Below, in pieces: positions 7,385-15,650 of a stretch of 39,377 nt of DNA (position 1 is its first letter; each line of letters starts with the position of its first letter). Origin of the DNA: DATAEU01 sp046724395 (GTDB lineage Bacteria > Actinomycetota > UBA4738 > HRBIN12); contig JBKOWM010000128.1 in NCBI GenBank assembly GCA_046724395.1, positions 1 through 39,377 of the forward strand, written 5' to 3'. The translations under genes were made by a program, and so were the position numbers. Under the pieces are notes generated by a model, which searched no databases, was not told the origin of the DNA, and saw only the letters and a program-made list of their open reading frames with translations.

Positions 7385-9274
7385 CTACGAGCGCGGAAGG
7401 TATACGCGGAACGATGCGCCGCCGCCGGGTCGGTCCTCGACCCAGGCGCGGCCGCCGTGCAGTTCGGTGAACCGGGCGACGAGCGACAGGCCGATGCCGC
7501 TGCCAGGCAGATGGCCGGACGCTCGGCCGCGTTGGAACGCCTCGAAGATCTCGACCTTCATGTCGTCGCGCACACCCGGGCCATCGTCCTCCACGGCGAT
7601 CATCGCTCCGCGGCCCTCGGGCCGCACACGGACCCACACGCGCGCCGTCGATGGCGTGTGTCGCGCCACGTTCGTGAGCAGATTCTCCACGATCCGCTCG
7701 ACCTTGGACCTGTCGACCTCGATCGTCAGCCGCTCCGCGTCGACCTCGACGGGGCGCGACCCGAGCACCTCCCCGGCGTCCGCGACCATCCCCGCGACGA
7801 GCGCGGCGAGGTCGACGGGGAACCGGCGGGGCTCGACGATCCCGTGATCGAGGCGGTCGAGGTCGAGGAGGTCGGTTAGGAGCGTGTTCATGCCCTTCGA
7901 CCGCGTCTGGAGCGTTCGAAGCAGGGCGCGCCGCTCGTCCTCGGTCAACTCGTCGCTCAGGCGTTCGAGCGTGCTCGCGGCACCGAGGATCGCCGTGAGC
8001 GGCGCCTTCAGATCGTGCGACAGGGTGTGCAGCAGGGTGTTCTTGAGCCGGTCGAGAGACCGCAGGGCCTCGAGCGCGCTGGCGAGGTCGGACTCCGAAC
8101 GCTTGCGCTCGGTGATGTCGGACATCGTTCCCTGCAGCACGAACGGCTCGCCGTGCGCGTCGCAGACCGCGATCGCCTCGTCGAGAATCCAGACCCAGCG
8201 GCCGTCCTTGGCCCGTATGCGGTACTCCGCGTGGAACGTGTCGCGCCTCGCTCGCGACCGCTCCTCCTCGGCCCATACCGACCCGAGGTCGTCGGGGTGG
8301 ACGAAGGACGACATCGGGTGCGGATGCGCGAGCCACTCCTTGGGCGCGTAGCCGAGGACGCGCTCGACCTGCGGGCTGATATAGAGCCATTCGCCGTCGG
8401 CGCCGAACTCCCCTAGGTACACGATCGACGGGATCTGCTCCACGAGCGCGCGGTACTTCGCCTCGATCTCGGCGTGATGCGCCGCTGCGGTCTTCGCCTC
8501 GGTGATGTCCAACATGACGCCCTGCCAGAAGCTCAGGCTTGACGCGGGATCCTCGACGAGCACCGCCTCGTCGCGGAACCACACCACGCGGCCATCCCGC
8601 CCGATCATCCGGTACTCCTGTGAGAAACGGGTGCCACCGCGACCGATCGGCCTGCTGCCGACCAGCCGCTCGCGGTCGTCGGGGTGGGCGAGGCGGAACC
8701 ACAGCTCCGGGTCCATCTGCCACTCGTACGGGCTGTAACCGAGGATCGTCATCGTCTGCGGGCTGATGTAGACGTCACGGAAGCCGGTTGGACTGTCGGG
8801 GTCGGGGATCTGCGTGTACGTGATGGCGGGGATCTGCTCGACGAGCGCACGGTAAGCGACCTCGGCCTCTCGAAGCTCGGTGTACCGAGCGCGGGCGGCG
8901 ATGCGCCCGTCGACGTCCGAGGCGCGAACGACGATGAGGCCGTCGGGGCCGTCGCCGATCCCTTCGGCCCACATCCGGACGACGCGCGACTCGCCGGTCG
9001 CGGCGGTGACTCGGGCGTCGAATCCGTCGACGGCGCCGCGCTGCTCGAGCTGTGTACGCGCCCGTTCGTCGCCGATCGCCGCGAAGATGCCGAGCTCGGC
9101 AGTCGTCAAGCCGACGACCTCATCCCGGTCCCGGCCGACGAGGAACAGGAACGCATCGTTTGCCTCGAGGACGGTGCCGCCCGAAAGGCCAGCGATCAGC
9201 ACGCCCTGCGAGCTGCCGTGGAAGATCCGACCCAGGAGGTCCTCGCGCTGGGGCGCGGACAGTGCGCGTTCCAT
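7385..9274 (-). CDS. PAS-domain sensor histidine kinase
   Basis: 629 aa from the ATG at 9274. Three tandem PAS domains are visible: residues ~15-125 (EANDAFLFLVGRDRDEVVGLT), ~140-260 (ISPQTMTILGYSPYEW with PAC motif EYRMIGRDGRVVWFRDEA) and ~270-390 (ISPQVERVLGYAPKEW with EYRIRAKDGRWVWILDEA). Domains 2 and 3 are close copies, both opening with AxYRALVEQIP. A HisKA domain follows, with phospho-acceptor His420 in TLSHDLKAPLTAIL, then the HATPase with N box ENLLTNVARHT, G1 VEDDGPGV and G2 GSGIGLSLVARF. No membrane segment is seen, so it is probably a cytoplasmic sensor. No response regulator is adjacent, so it is an orphan kinase. It lies 62 bp downstream of the PBP4 gene on the same strand. Confidence 0.93.
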   Translation of the reverse strand: MERALSAPQREDLLGRIFHGSSQGVLIAGLSGGTVLEANDAFLFLVGRDRDEVVGLTTAELGIFAAIGDERARTQLEQRGAVDGFDARVTAATGESRVVRMWAEGIGDGPDGLIVVRASDVDGRIAARARYTELREAEVAYRALVEQIPAITYTQIPDPDSPTGFRDVYISPQTMTILGYSPYEWQMDPELWFRLAHPDDRERLVGSRPIGRGGTRFSQEYRMIGRDGRVVWFRDEAVLVEDPASSLSFWQGVMLDITEAKTAAAHHAEIEAKYRALVEQIPSIVYLGEFGADGEWLYISPQVERVLGYAPKEWLAHPHPMSSFVHPDDLGSVWAEEERSRARRDTFHAEYRIRAKDGRWVWILDEAIAVCDAHGEPFVLQGTMSDITERKRSESDLASALEALRSLDRLKNTLLHTLSHDLKAPLTAILGAASTLERLSDELTEDERRALLRTLQTRSKGMNTLLTDLLDLDRLDHGIVEPRRFPVDLAALVAGMVADAGEVLGSRPVEVDAERLTIEVDRSKVERIVENLLTNVARHTPSTARVWVRVRPEGRGAMIAVEDDGPGVRDDMKVEIFEAFQRGRASGHLPGSGIGLSLVARFTELHGGRAWVEDRPGGGASFRVYLPRS

Positions 9275-9336
9275 CGAGACGTTGCATCGGCCGGTTGGGG
9301 GATTGGCTTTACGCCCGCGGACGGGACGGGCGAGGA

Positions 9337-11181
9337 TCAGGCGGCCGTCGCCCGGTTGCCGACAAGGTGGACGATCTTGTCCTCGATCCGGACGGCCGTG
9401 TCCTTCGCCATTCCGGCCGACAAGATCGAGAACTCGGCCCACCGATCCTCCCGGTCGAGCCAGACCCAGCCGGAGAGGGCGGAGACGCCGTCCAGGGTCC
9501 CGGTCTTCGCTCGAACGCGGACGTCGCGTAGCCGGTCGCGAAGCGTTCCCCGACCTCCCGAGGCGAGCGTCGCGCGCAGGTCGTTGCCCCATGTCGTCGT
9601 TTCCGCGTACGCGAGCAGGTCCACGATTCCCGAGGCGGTCACGCGGTTGTCGTAGGACAGGCCGGAGCTATCGAAGAGCCTGACGTCGGCGCCGTTGGAG
9701 GCGGCGAAGCGTTCGATCACGTTCGAGGCCTTCGCGATCGTCCCCGGGGTGCCGGCGACATCCGCTCCGAGCATCTTGCCGAGGACCTCGGCGTAGTAGT
9801 TGTCCGACGGCCGGTTCATCGCCGTGAGCAGCGACGAGAGCGGACGGGACGTGATCTCGGCCAGCGGCGAGATGCCTGCGGGTGGATCGCCGGCACCGGG
9901 CTTGCCGCGCACGCGGATGCCGCGGCGCTCGAGCTGAGCGGTCAAGGACGCGGCCGCCAGACGCTCGGGGTCGTTGACCATCCGCCCGCCGACCACGTTG
10001 TGCTCGAACGTCAGGGCGCTCGGCAGCGCGACGTACTGGCGCGTTCCCCGTTTCCACCCCCGCGCCCACCAGTCGTGACGGAAGTACGTGGTTGCCCCCA
10101 TCACACGCCCGCGGATCCTCGCGACGCCGGCGTGCTCGAGGCGAGCCGCGAGCGCGCGGAGGCTCGATGGCCGAATCTCAGGGTCACCGCGCCCCAGGAT
10201 CCACAGCGCGCCGCGCACGACGCCTCCCCGCACACCGCCGGCCGCGGCGACCGTCGGCGTTCGATGATCGGCGCCGAACCGGTCCAGCAGCGCCATCGAC
10301 AGCAGCAGCTTCTCGTTCGACGCCGGGATGCGCGGCGCCGCGTCCGCGTGGGCGAACATCGTCTGACCGTCCACGGCGATGTCGACCGAGACGGTTCGGG
10401 CGCCGATCGCGTCCTCGATGTCCCGCATCCACGGCGCCTCCGTGATCTCGAAAGCGACCGTGTTTCCCGTGCCCGCCGCGTTCAGGTCGTCCTGCTGCGG
10501 CCATCGAACGCGAAGCCGGACCACGCCCACGTCCCTCAACCCGAAGCAGGGCGAGGTGTGCGCCGAGGACGCCGCGTCCAGGATCAGCGTTTCGAGCGAC
10601 GTCCAGCCTCCGTCCGCGCGCCGCTCGAGCTCGACGTTCTGGCCGGGCTTGGCCGGCGACACGCGAACGTCAATATCGACGCAGCTCCCGGCGTCGACGG
10701 AGCCCGCGATGTGTGCCGTGTCGACGAGGGCCTGCACCCGCACCGGTACCTCTTGGGAGACGGCGGCAGCGCACGACGAAGTCTGCGGGAGCTGTGCTCG
10801 GAAAGAGCCGTCGTAGTCCTGTCCGTTGGTGAACGAGAGGGAACCATCGGAGGTCGTCGCCGCGGTCGCGACGATCGCCCACACGGTGGAGTCCGCCGCG
10901 CGCCACGCGAGCTCGACCGCGCGGCCGCCGACGCAGGTCGGGTCACCGCTCACGGCTCCCTTCAGCGTCACGGTCTGACCGAACGTCATCGCGGCGGTCG
11001 AGGCCGACAGCGAGACGGTCTCCGAAGCCAACGCCGGCGATGAAAGCAGCGCCGCCAACAACACGACGGCGGCGCCGAGCGCGAGCGGCACGCGCACGGG
11101 GAGTCTGCGGTCGTAGTGAATCAACGGTCCGATCCTCCAGCGATCGGGCGTTGGTCGGCTGGGGTTCACGGATGCTGCCAC
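9337..11181 (-). CDS. dacB: D-alanyl-D-alanine carboxypeptidase/endopeptidase (PBP4, S13 family) with N-terminal extension
   Basis: 614 aa, longer than the usual ~480. A basic stretch and a hydrophobic segment (about 29-52, VPLALGAAVVLLAALLSSPALA) look like a signal peptide or anchor, so the enzyme acts outside the membrane on peptidoglycan. The S13 catalytic motifs are all present: SxxK as Ser288-Asn-Glu-Lys291, SxN as Ser459-Asp-Asn461, and KTG at 559-561. Residues ~53-245 are not part of the S13 enzyme. They read as one or two Ig-like beta-sandwich domains (e.g. VSLSASTAAMTFGQTVTLKG) with six cysteines that could form disulfides, and may bind wall polymer (inference). The start is the GTG at 11181; a GTG 12 bases downstream is possible. 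It is divergent from the RAM-domain gene. Confidence 0.93.
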   Translation of the reverse strand: MAASVNPSRPTPDRWRIGPLIHYDRRLPVRVPLALGAAVVLLAALLSSPALASETVSLSASTAAMTFGQTVTLKGAVSGDPTCVGGRAVELAWRAADSTVWAIVATAATTSDGSLSFTNGQDYDGSFRAQLPQTSSCAAAVSQEVPVRVQALVDTAHIAGSVDAGSCVDIDVRVSPAKPGQNVELERRADGGWTSLETLILDAASSAHTSPCFGLRDVGVVRLRVRWPQQDDLNAAGTGNTVAFEITEAPWMRDIEDAIGARTVSVDIAVDGQTMFAHADAAPRIPASNEKLLLSMALLDRFGADHRTPTVAAAGGVRGGVVRGALWILGRGDPEIRPSSLRALAARLEHAGVARIRGRVMGATTYFRHDWWARGWKRGTRQYVALPSALTFEHNVVGGRMVNDPERLAAASLTAQLERRGIRVRGKPGAGDPPAGISPLAEITSRPLSSLLTAMNRPSDNYYAEVLGKMLGADVAGTPGTIAKASNVIERFAASNGADVRLFDSSGLSYDNRVTASGIVDLLAYAETTTWGNDLRATLASGGRGTLRDRLRDVRVRAKTGTLDGVSALSGWVWLDREDRWAEFSILSAGMAKDTAVRIEDKIVHLVGNRATAA

Positions 11182-11312
11182 GTTCGGGAGGGCTCCTCAA
11201 CAAGGCCGTTCGCTTTACGTAACAGTCGCGTGAACTTCCACCCGGCCGGGGTTGAGGCCGGAGGCGGAGGCGGGGCATGATCGACGAGGCGGTTCCACTG
11301 GGAGGTGTCGAG

Positions 11313-11546
11313 GTGCTCCGTGCGTTCATCCTCATCCAGACGGAGGTGGGCGTCGGCTCGACCGTCGCCCGTCAGGTGGGCACGATCGACCACGTGACCT
11401 CGGTCGAGGTGGTGACGGGCCCCTACGATCTCGTCGTCCGGGCCGAGGCGACGAGCATCGACGAGCTCGGAAAGCTCGTGCTTCGGCCCATCCAGGAGGT
11501 TCGCGGCGTCATCCGCACGATGACGTGTCCCGTCATCGAACGATGA
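11313..11546 (+). CDS. Lrp/AsnC ligand-binding (RAM) domain protein, stand-alone
   Basis: 77 aa. The start is the GTG at 11313, with GGAGG at 11301-11305 seven bases before it; an upstream ATG at 11277 lacks a site. The whole protein is one RAM domain (LRAFILIQTEVGVGSTVA, VTSVEVVTGPYDLVVRAEA, GVIRTMTCPVI), the alpha/beta module that binds amino acids at dimer interfaces in Lrp/AsnC regulators. There is no helix-turn-helix. Such stand-alone domains are common in Actinomycetota and may sense amino acids or modulate full-length Lrp proteins (inference). It is followed by the PAC2 gene on the same strand, across a gap holding repeats. Confidence 0.9.
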   Translation: MLRAFILIQTEVGVGSTVARQVGTIDHVTSVEVVTGPYDLVVRAEATSIDELGKLVLRPIQEVRGVIRTMTCPVIER

Positions 11547-11548
11547 GC

Positions 11549-11601
11549 GTCGTCTGACGGCTCCGCGTGTCGTCTGACGTCCTGGCGGTCCGGCGTCAGA
11601 C
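11549..11601. repeat. Direct and inverted copies of GTCTGACG between the RAM and PAC2 genes
   Basis: GTCGTCTGACG occurs twice, at 11549-11559 and 11569-11579, exactly 20 bp apart. An inverted copy, CGTCAGAC, lies at 11594-11601. The second and third copies can form an 8-bp stem (11572-11579 with 11594-11601) around a 14-base loop just before the PAC2 start. A 20-bp direct period suits a dimeric regulator, and the hairpin could affect translation of PAC2. Function unknown. No T-run follows, so a simple terminator is unlikely. Confidence 0.5.
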
Positions 11602-11608
11602 TGTCCTG

Positions 11609-12475
11609 GTGGTCGCAAATGTCCAGTACGAGTTCCGGCCCGAGGTGTCGTCGCCGATCGTCGTCTGCGCGTTCGCCGGTTGGAACGACGGCGGCGAGGC
11701 CGCGACGACGGCGGCGCGGTACGTCAGAGACCGGTGGGGCGCGCGACGCTTCGCGTCGATCGACCCCGAGGACTTCTTCGACTTCCAGGTCAACCGGCCC
11801 ACCGTCCATCTCGAGGAGGGGCGGACGAGGCGCCTCGAGTGGCCGGCCTGCGAGTTCTTCCATGCGAGGGTGGTCGCCAGGGACATCGTCGTCTTCATCG
11901 GCGTGGAGCCGAACAACCGTTGGCGGTCTTTCGTGCAGGCCCTGCTCTCGGTTCCGCGTGACCTGGACGCCCGACTGCTCGTGACACTCGGGGCGTATCT
12001 CGCCGATGTGCCGCACACACGCCCGGCGCCGGTTACGGCGGCGAGCACCGACTCGCGGTGGATCGGGCGCCTCGAGATCGAGCCGTCGCGGTACGAAGGT
12101 CCGACAGGGATCGTCGGCGTTCTCCACGAGTCGGCCAGGAGCATCGGACTGCCGACGGTGTCTCTGTGGGGCGCGGCGCCCCACTACCTCCCCTCTGGGA
12201 CGAATCCGAAGGTCGCGCTCTCGCTTCTCGGCAAGCTCGAGCAGGTGCTCGAGCTCCCCATCGATACCGACGACGTCGAGACGGCGGTCGCGATCTGGGA
12301 GAAGCAGGTCCGCGACGCGATCCAGGAGGACGAGAACCTGGTCGCGTACGTCGGCCGTCTCGAGGACGCGGCTGTAGACGAGAGCGCGCTCGGCCAGATG
12401 CCGAGCGGCGACCAGCTCGCCGAGGAGCTCGAGCGTTTCCTGCGCGAGAATCCCGAGGACGGGTCGCCGGCGTAG
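11609..12475 (+). CDS. PAC2 family protein (proteasome-assembly-chaperone-like)
   Basis: About 288 aa from a GTG at 11609; a GTG at 11567 would give 302 aa, and neither has a good ribosome-binding site. The N-terminus YEFRPEVSSPIVVCAFAGWNDGGEAATTAARYVRDRW is the PAC2 hallmark, followed by DPEDFFDFQVNRPTV, GVEPNNRWRSF, VTLGAYLADVPHTRP and LPTVSLWGAAPHYL. The C-terminal ~70 residues are acidic and helical. PAC2 proteins share a fold with eukaryotic 20S assembly chaperones and archaeal relatives. In Actinomycetota they are widespread, and their role is not settled. No proteasome genes are in the window. Confidence 0.88.
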   Translation: MVANVQYEFRPEVSSPIVVCAFAGWNDGGEAATTAARYVRDRWGARRFASIDPEDFFDFQVNRPTVHLEEGRTRRLEWPACEFFHARVVARDIVVFIGVEPNNRWRSFVQALLSVPRDLDARLLVTLGAYLADVPHTRPAPVTAASTDSRWIGRLEIEPSRYEGPTGIVGVLHESARSIGLPTVSLWGAAPHYLPSGTNPKVALSLLGKLEQVLELPIDTDDVETAVAIWEKQVRDAIQEDENLVAYVGRLEDAAVDESALGQMPSGDQLAEELERFLRENPEDGSPA

Positions 12476-12520
12476 CCGGCGCCGTTCGGCTGCGCGAGCT
12501 AGCTTCTGGGAGTGGAGTCG

Positions 12521-13504
12521 ATGCGCGCCGTTGTGCTCGACGACGCGGGTCGGCCGCTTCGTCGAGCCGAGGTGCCGCTTCCGCGCCCGCGTGATGGCGA
12601 GGTTCGACTGCGCGTGCAAGCGTGCGGAGTCTGCCGGACCGATGTCCACATCGCCGACGGGCGGCTCCCACCCCACCGCACGCCGCTGGTTCTCGGGCAT
12701 CAGATCGTCGGCGTCATCGAGGCCGTCGCCCCCGGAGTCGACGCTCCGCGGATCGGCGCACGTGTCGGCGTCCCGTGGCTCGCGTGGGCGGACGGGACGT
12801 GTCGCTCTTGCCGGTCGGGACGCGAGAACCTGTGCCCGAACGGGCGATTCACCGGCTACGACGTCGACGGCGGCTACGCCGAGGCGGCCGTGGCCGACGC
12901 TCGGTTCTGCCTGCCGCTGCCAGACGAGATGACGGACGAGCAGGCGGCACCGCTTCTGTGCGGCGGGCTCATCGGGTGGCGCTGCCTGTCGATGGCCGGC
13001 GACGCCGAGCGGCTCGGCATCTATGGCTTCGGGTCGGCGGCGCACATCCTGACGCAGGTTGCACGCCATCAGGGCCGACGCGTGTTCGCCTTCACCCGGC
13101 CCGGCGACGAGGCGGGGCAGCGCTTCGCCCGTCGCGTCGGCGCGGAGTGGGCCGGCGCATCGATCGATCGGCCGCCCGAAGAGCTCGACGCGGCGATCGT
13201 CTTCGCGTCGGCCGGCGAGCTCGTTCCGCTCGCCCTGGCGGCAATCGCCCCCGGTGGCACCGTCGTGTGCGGCGAGATCGCCATGACCGACATTCCGTCG
13301 TTTCCGTACGAGCTCTTGTGGCGCGAGCGAGTGATCCGAAGCGTCGCCAACCTCACGCGCCGCGATGGGCGCGAGTTCCTTCGCGCGGCGGCGGAGATTC
13401 CGGTCCGTTCGACGATCGAGGTCCTTCCCCTCGAGCACGCCAGCGAGGCGCTCGACCGGATGCGCGCCGGAGGGGTGGAGGGATCGCTCGTCCTCGTCCC
13501 ATGA
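12521..13504 (+). CDS. Zinc-binding alcohol dehydrogenase family protein (MDR superfamily)
   Basis: 327 aa from the ATG at 12521, preceded by GGGAG at 12508-12512. It follows the medium-chain dehydrogenase layout: GroES-like domain with GVCRTD (Cys38) and a GH motif (His60), then a Rossmann domain with GIYGFGSAAHI (about 166-176). Sequence order and motifs such as PPHRTPLVLGHQIVG and GRENLCPNGRFTGYDVDGGYAE match the actinobacterial adh_fam_2 subgroup. Several zinc residues deviate. The normal GHE is GHQ (Gln61), the third catalytic ligand region reads LLCGG (Cys147), and the structural C-x2-C-x2-C-x7-C set has Asp91 in place of the first Cys (then Cys94, Cys97, Cys105). Substrate unknown. It converges with serC, with 5 bp between stops. 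Confidence 0.9.
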   Translation: MRAVVLDDAGRPLRRAEVPLPRPRDGEVRLRVQACGVCRTDVHIADGRLPPHRTPLVLGHQIVGVIEAVAPGVDAPRIGARVGVPWLAWADGTCRSCRSGRENLCPNGRFTGYDVDGGYAEAAVADARFCLPLPDEMTDEQAAPLLCGGLIGWRCLSMAGDAERLGIYGFGSAAHILTQVARHQGRRVFAFTRPGDEAGQRFARRVGAEWAGASIDRPPEELDAAIVFASAGELVPLALAAIAPGGTVVCGEIAMTDIPSFPYELLWRERVIRSVANLTRRDGREFLRAAAEIPVRSTIEVLPLEHASEALDRMRAGGVEGSLVLVP

Positions 13505-13509
13505 CGCGG

Positions 13510-14607
13510 CTATCCGGTGTGCGCCGAAAACGCGTCCATGAACGACCGGAGCGCGCGGACGCCCTCAATCGGCATCGCGTTATAGATCGACGCGCGGATC
13601 CCGCCGACGGAACGGTGCCCCCGCAGCTCGACGAGCGCCTCCTCGCGAGCCCTCGCCAGGAACGTCTCCTCCAGCCGCTCGTCGGGAAGCCGCCACGTCA
13701 CGTTCATCCGTGAGCGTGCGTCGATCCGCGCGTGGCCGCGATAGAACCCGTCGCTGGCGTCGATCGCCTCGTACAGCAGCGCGGCCTTCTCGTCGTTCCG
13801 CTCGGCAATCTTGTCCAGACCCCCGACCTCATCCCGGAGCCAACGGGTCACGAGGAGCGTGAGGTAGACCGCGAAGGTCGGCGGTGTGTTGAACAGGGAG
13901 CGATGCTCGATGTGCGTCCGGTAGTCGAGGACGGTGGGCAGGTCGTCCGGGATGCGCTCCGTCAGCCGCTCGTCCACGATCACGATCGTGAGGCCTGCGA
14001 CACCGGCGTTCTTCTGGGCACCGGCGTACAGGACTCCGTATCGCGCGACATCGATCGGACGCGAGAGGAAGTCGCTCGACGCATCGCACACGAGCGGCGG
14101 ATCGCTCGGCAGCGCCGCCTCGAATCCGCCGGCGAGCTCGACACCGCCGATGGTCTCGTTCGACGTGACGTGGACGTAGGCCGCGCCGGGATCGAGCGCC
14201 AACAGGCCGAGGTCGGGGACGGACGCGTAGCCATCGGGCGCGCCGTCCCACGCAACCTCGGCGCGTCCGACGCGGCGTCCCTCGGCCAGGGCCCTCTCGC
14301 TCCAGGACCCGGTCACCACGTACGACGCGGTGCGGCCGGCCAGCAGGTTCAAGGGCACCATGGCGAACTGCGTCGACGCTCCGCCCTGAAGAAACAGGAC
14401 GCGGTGCGTCTGGGGAATCTCCAGGAGCGATCGGAGGTTTGCCTCGGCCTCCTCGATGATCGACTCGAACGCGGCCGAGCGATGGCTGATCTCCAGGACC
14501 GAGGCTTTGGCGCCAGGCAGCGAAAGCAGCTCGGCGCGTGCCCGTTCGAGCACCGCCGCGGGCAGCGTCGCCGGGCCGGGCGAGAAGTTCCACACGCGCT
14601 CGCTCAC
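13510..14607 (-). CDS. serC: Phosphoserine aminotransferase
   Basis: 365 aa, the normal SerC length; starts at a GTG. The enzyme makes 3-phosphoserine from 3-phosphohydroxypyruvate and glutamate in serine synthesis (also used in B6 synthesis in some bacteria). Diagnostic segments are WNFSPGPATLP at the N-terminus, LEISHRSAAFESIIEEAEANLR, LFLQGGASTQFAMVPLNLL, TSNETIGGVE, and the PLP-lysine site YAGAQKNAGVAG (Lys199). The C-terminus GHRSVGGIRASIYNAMPIEGVRAL is also classic. It lies 31 bp downstream of the EamA transporter gene on the same strand and is probably co-transcribed with it. No other serine-pathway gene is nearby. Confidence 0.97.
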   Translation of the reverse strand: MSERVWNFSPGPATLPAAVLERARAELLSLPGAKASVLEISHRSAAFESIIEEAEANLRSLLEIPQTHRVLFLQGGASTQFAMVPLNLLAGRTASYVVTGSWSERALAEGRRVGRAEVAWDGAPDGYASVPDLGLLALDPGAAYVHVTSNETIGGVELAGGFEAALPSDPPLVCDASSDFLSRPIDVARYGVLYAGAQKNAGVAGLTIVIVDERLTERIPDDLPTVLDYRTHIEHRSLFNTPPTFAVYLTLLVTRWLRDEVGGLDKIAERNDEKAALLYEAIDASDGFYRGHARIDARSRMNVTWRLPDERLEETFLARAREEALVELRGHRSVGGIRASIYNAMPIEGVRALRSFMDAFSAHTG

Positions 14608-14638
14608 GCACCCATCCTGGCTGTCCTGTCCGGGCGCG

Positions 14639-15556
14639 TCATGTCTGCGGAAGCTCCGCCTCGACGTCGTCCGGGGAGACGGTCGATGGCGTGGCCCTCA
14701 GGATCGCCGCGAGCGATCCGAGCACGATCGTCCCGCCCACGATGGTGAGCGGCGTGAGCGGCTCGCCGAGGATCAGGAGCGCTGCGACCGCGGAGACGAC
14801 GGGTTGAGCGAGCATGGCGAGGCTGCTCACCGACACGTCGACGCTCGAGTGCGCCCAGGCGACGAGGAGATGACCCGCCGAGGCCCCGGCCACGAAGGCG
14901 AGCAGCGTCGCGAGGTCCGACGCGCGGACGCCACCGACCGCGTGTCCGCTCGCGAGCGCGAGCGGGACGACGACGATCGTGGCGCAGACAAACACGACGG
15001 TCGTGTAGTCGAGCGCGGGCACGTCGGCGCGCGCGCGCTTCGACACCAGGAAATACGCGGTCCAGGCGAACAACGAGCCGACGGCCAGGAGGTCGCCGCG
15101 GAGGCTCCACGCCGGCGTCCCCGCCGAACCGAGCGTGACGAGCACGACGCCAGCAAGCGAGACCGCCGTCCAAACGATTTGACGGCCGCGGACGACCTCG
15201 CCGAACAGCCGTCCGGCGACGAGCAGCACGAGCGCCGGCTGAAGCGCCGAGATCACGGCGACGTCGGCGATCGACGTGTGCTTCACCGCCGAGAAGAAGA
15301 ACGCGATCTCGATGCCGAGCAGGGCCCCACCCGGCGCCGATGCCCGAACCGTCTCCCAGGAAAGGCGACGTCCGGTCGCGAAGAAGGCCGCCAGCAGGAT
15401 CAGAGATCCGAGCCAGAGCCGGTGCACCGCGAACGTCAACGCCGGAAGCGGCGACAGCTTGATCAACGTGTTGGTGAAGCCCCAGATGAGGACGGCCAAA
15501 AGGACCGCCGCTGCGCCGAGGCGCGCACGGCCGGAAACCGTCTGAGCGTGCGCCAC
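14639..15556 (-). CDS. EamA/DMT family transporter
   Basis: 305 aa with about ten hydrophobic segments arranged as two EamA repeats. The first begins AAAVLLAVLIWGFTNTLIKLSP and the second begins LRGDLLAVGSLFAWTAYFLVSKR. The end of each repeat has the typical alpha-helical pair (LQPALVLLVAGRLFGEVVRG and LAQPVVSAVAALLILGEPLTP). DMT proteins move small metabolites, often amino acids or drugs, out of the cell; the substrate cannot be told. The start is the GTG at 15556 with a GAGAG stretch upstream. It precedes serC on the same strand, so a link to amino-acid export is possible (inference). Confidence 0.9.
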   Translation of the reverse strand: MAHAQTVSGRARLGAAAVLLAVLIWGFTNTLIKLSPLPALTFAVHRLWLGSLILLAAFFATGRRLSWETVRASAPGGALLGIEIAFFFSAVKHTSIADVAVISALQPALVLLVAGRLFGEVVRGRQIVWTAVSLAGVVLVTLGSAGTPAWSLRGDLLAVGSLFAWTAYFLVSKRARADVPALDYTTVVFVCATIVVVPLALASGHAVGGVRASDLATLLAFVAGASAGHLLVAWAHSSVDVSVSSLAMLAQPVVSAVAALLILGEPLTPLTIVGGTIVLGSLAAILRATPSTVSPDDVEAELPQT

Positions 15557-15611
15557 GCGTGGATGCTCTCACGGGGTGTCACGCCACCGGCAGCAGCCGG
15601 CAAGCCGTGGC

Positions 15612-15632
15612 GGCGAGCGCCCCGCGCTCGCC
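15612..15632. terminator. Perfect GC hairpin between yihY-like and EamA genes
   Basis: GGCGAGCG (15612-15619) pairs perfectly with CGCTCGCC (15625-15632) around a 5-base loop. It lies just past the stop of the YihY-like gene (minus strand). No T-run follows on either strand, so it would be a non-canonical terminator or an mRNA-stabilising hairpin. The remaining ~70 bp of this gap shows nothing else. Confidence 0.45.
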
Positions 15633-15650
15633 AACGTGTGTCCCGCCCGA

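Noticed and set aside
11423..13438. 671-codon minus-strand open frame
   Set aside because: It is the shadow of the PAC2 and dehydrogenase genes; composition is Arg/Asp/Ala-rich and no domain is recognisable.
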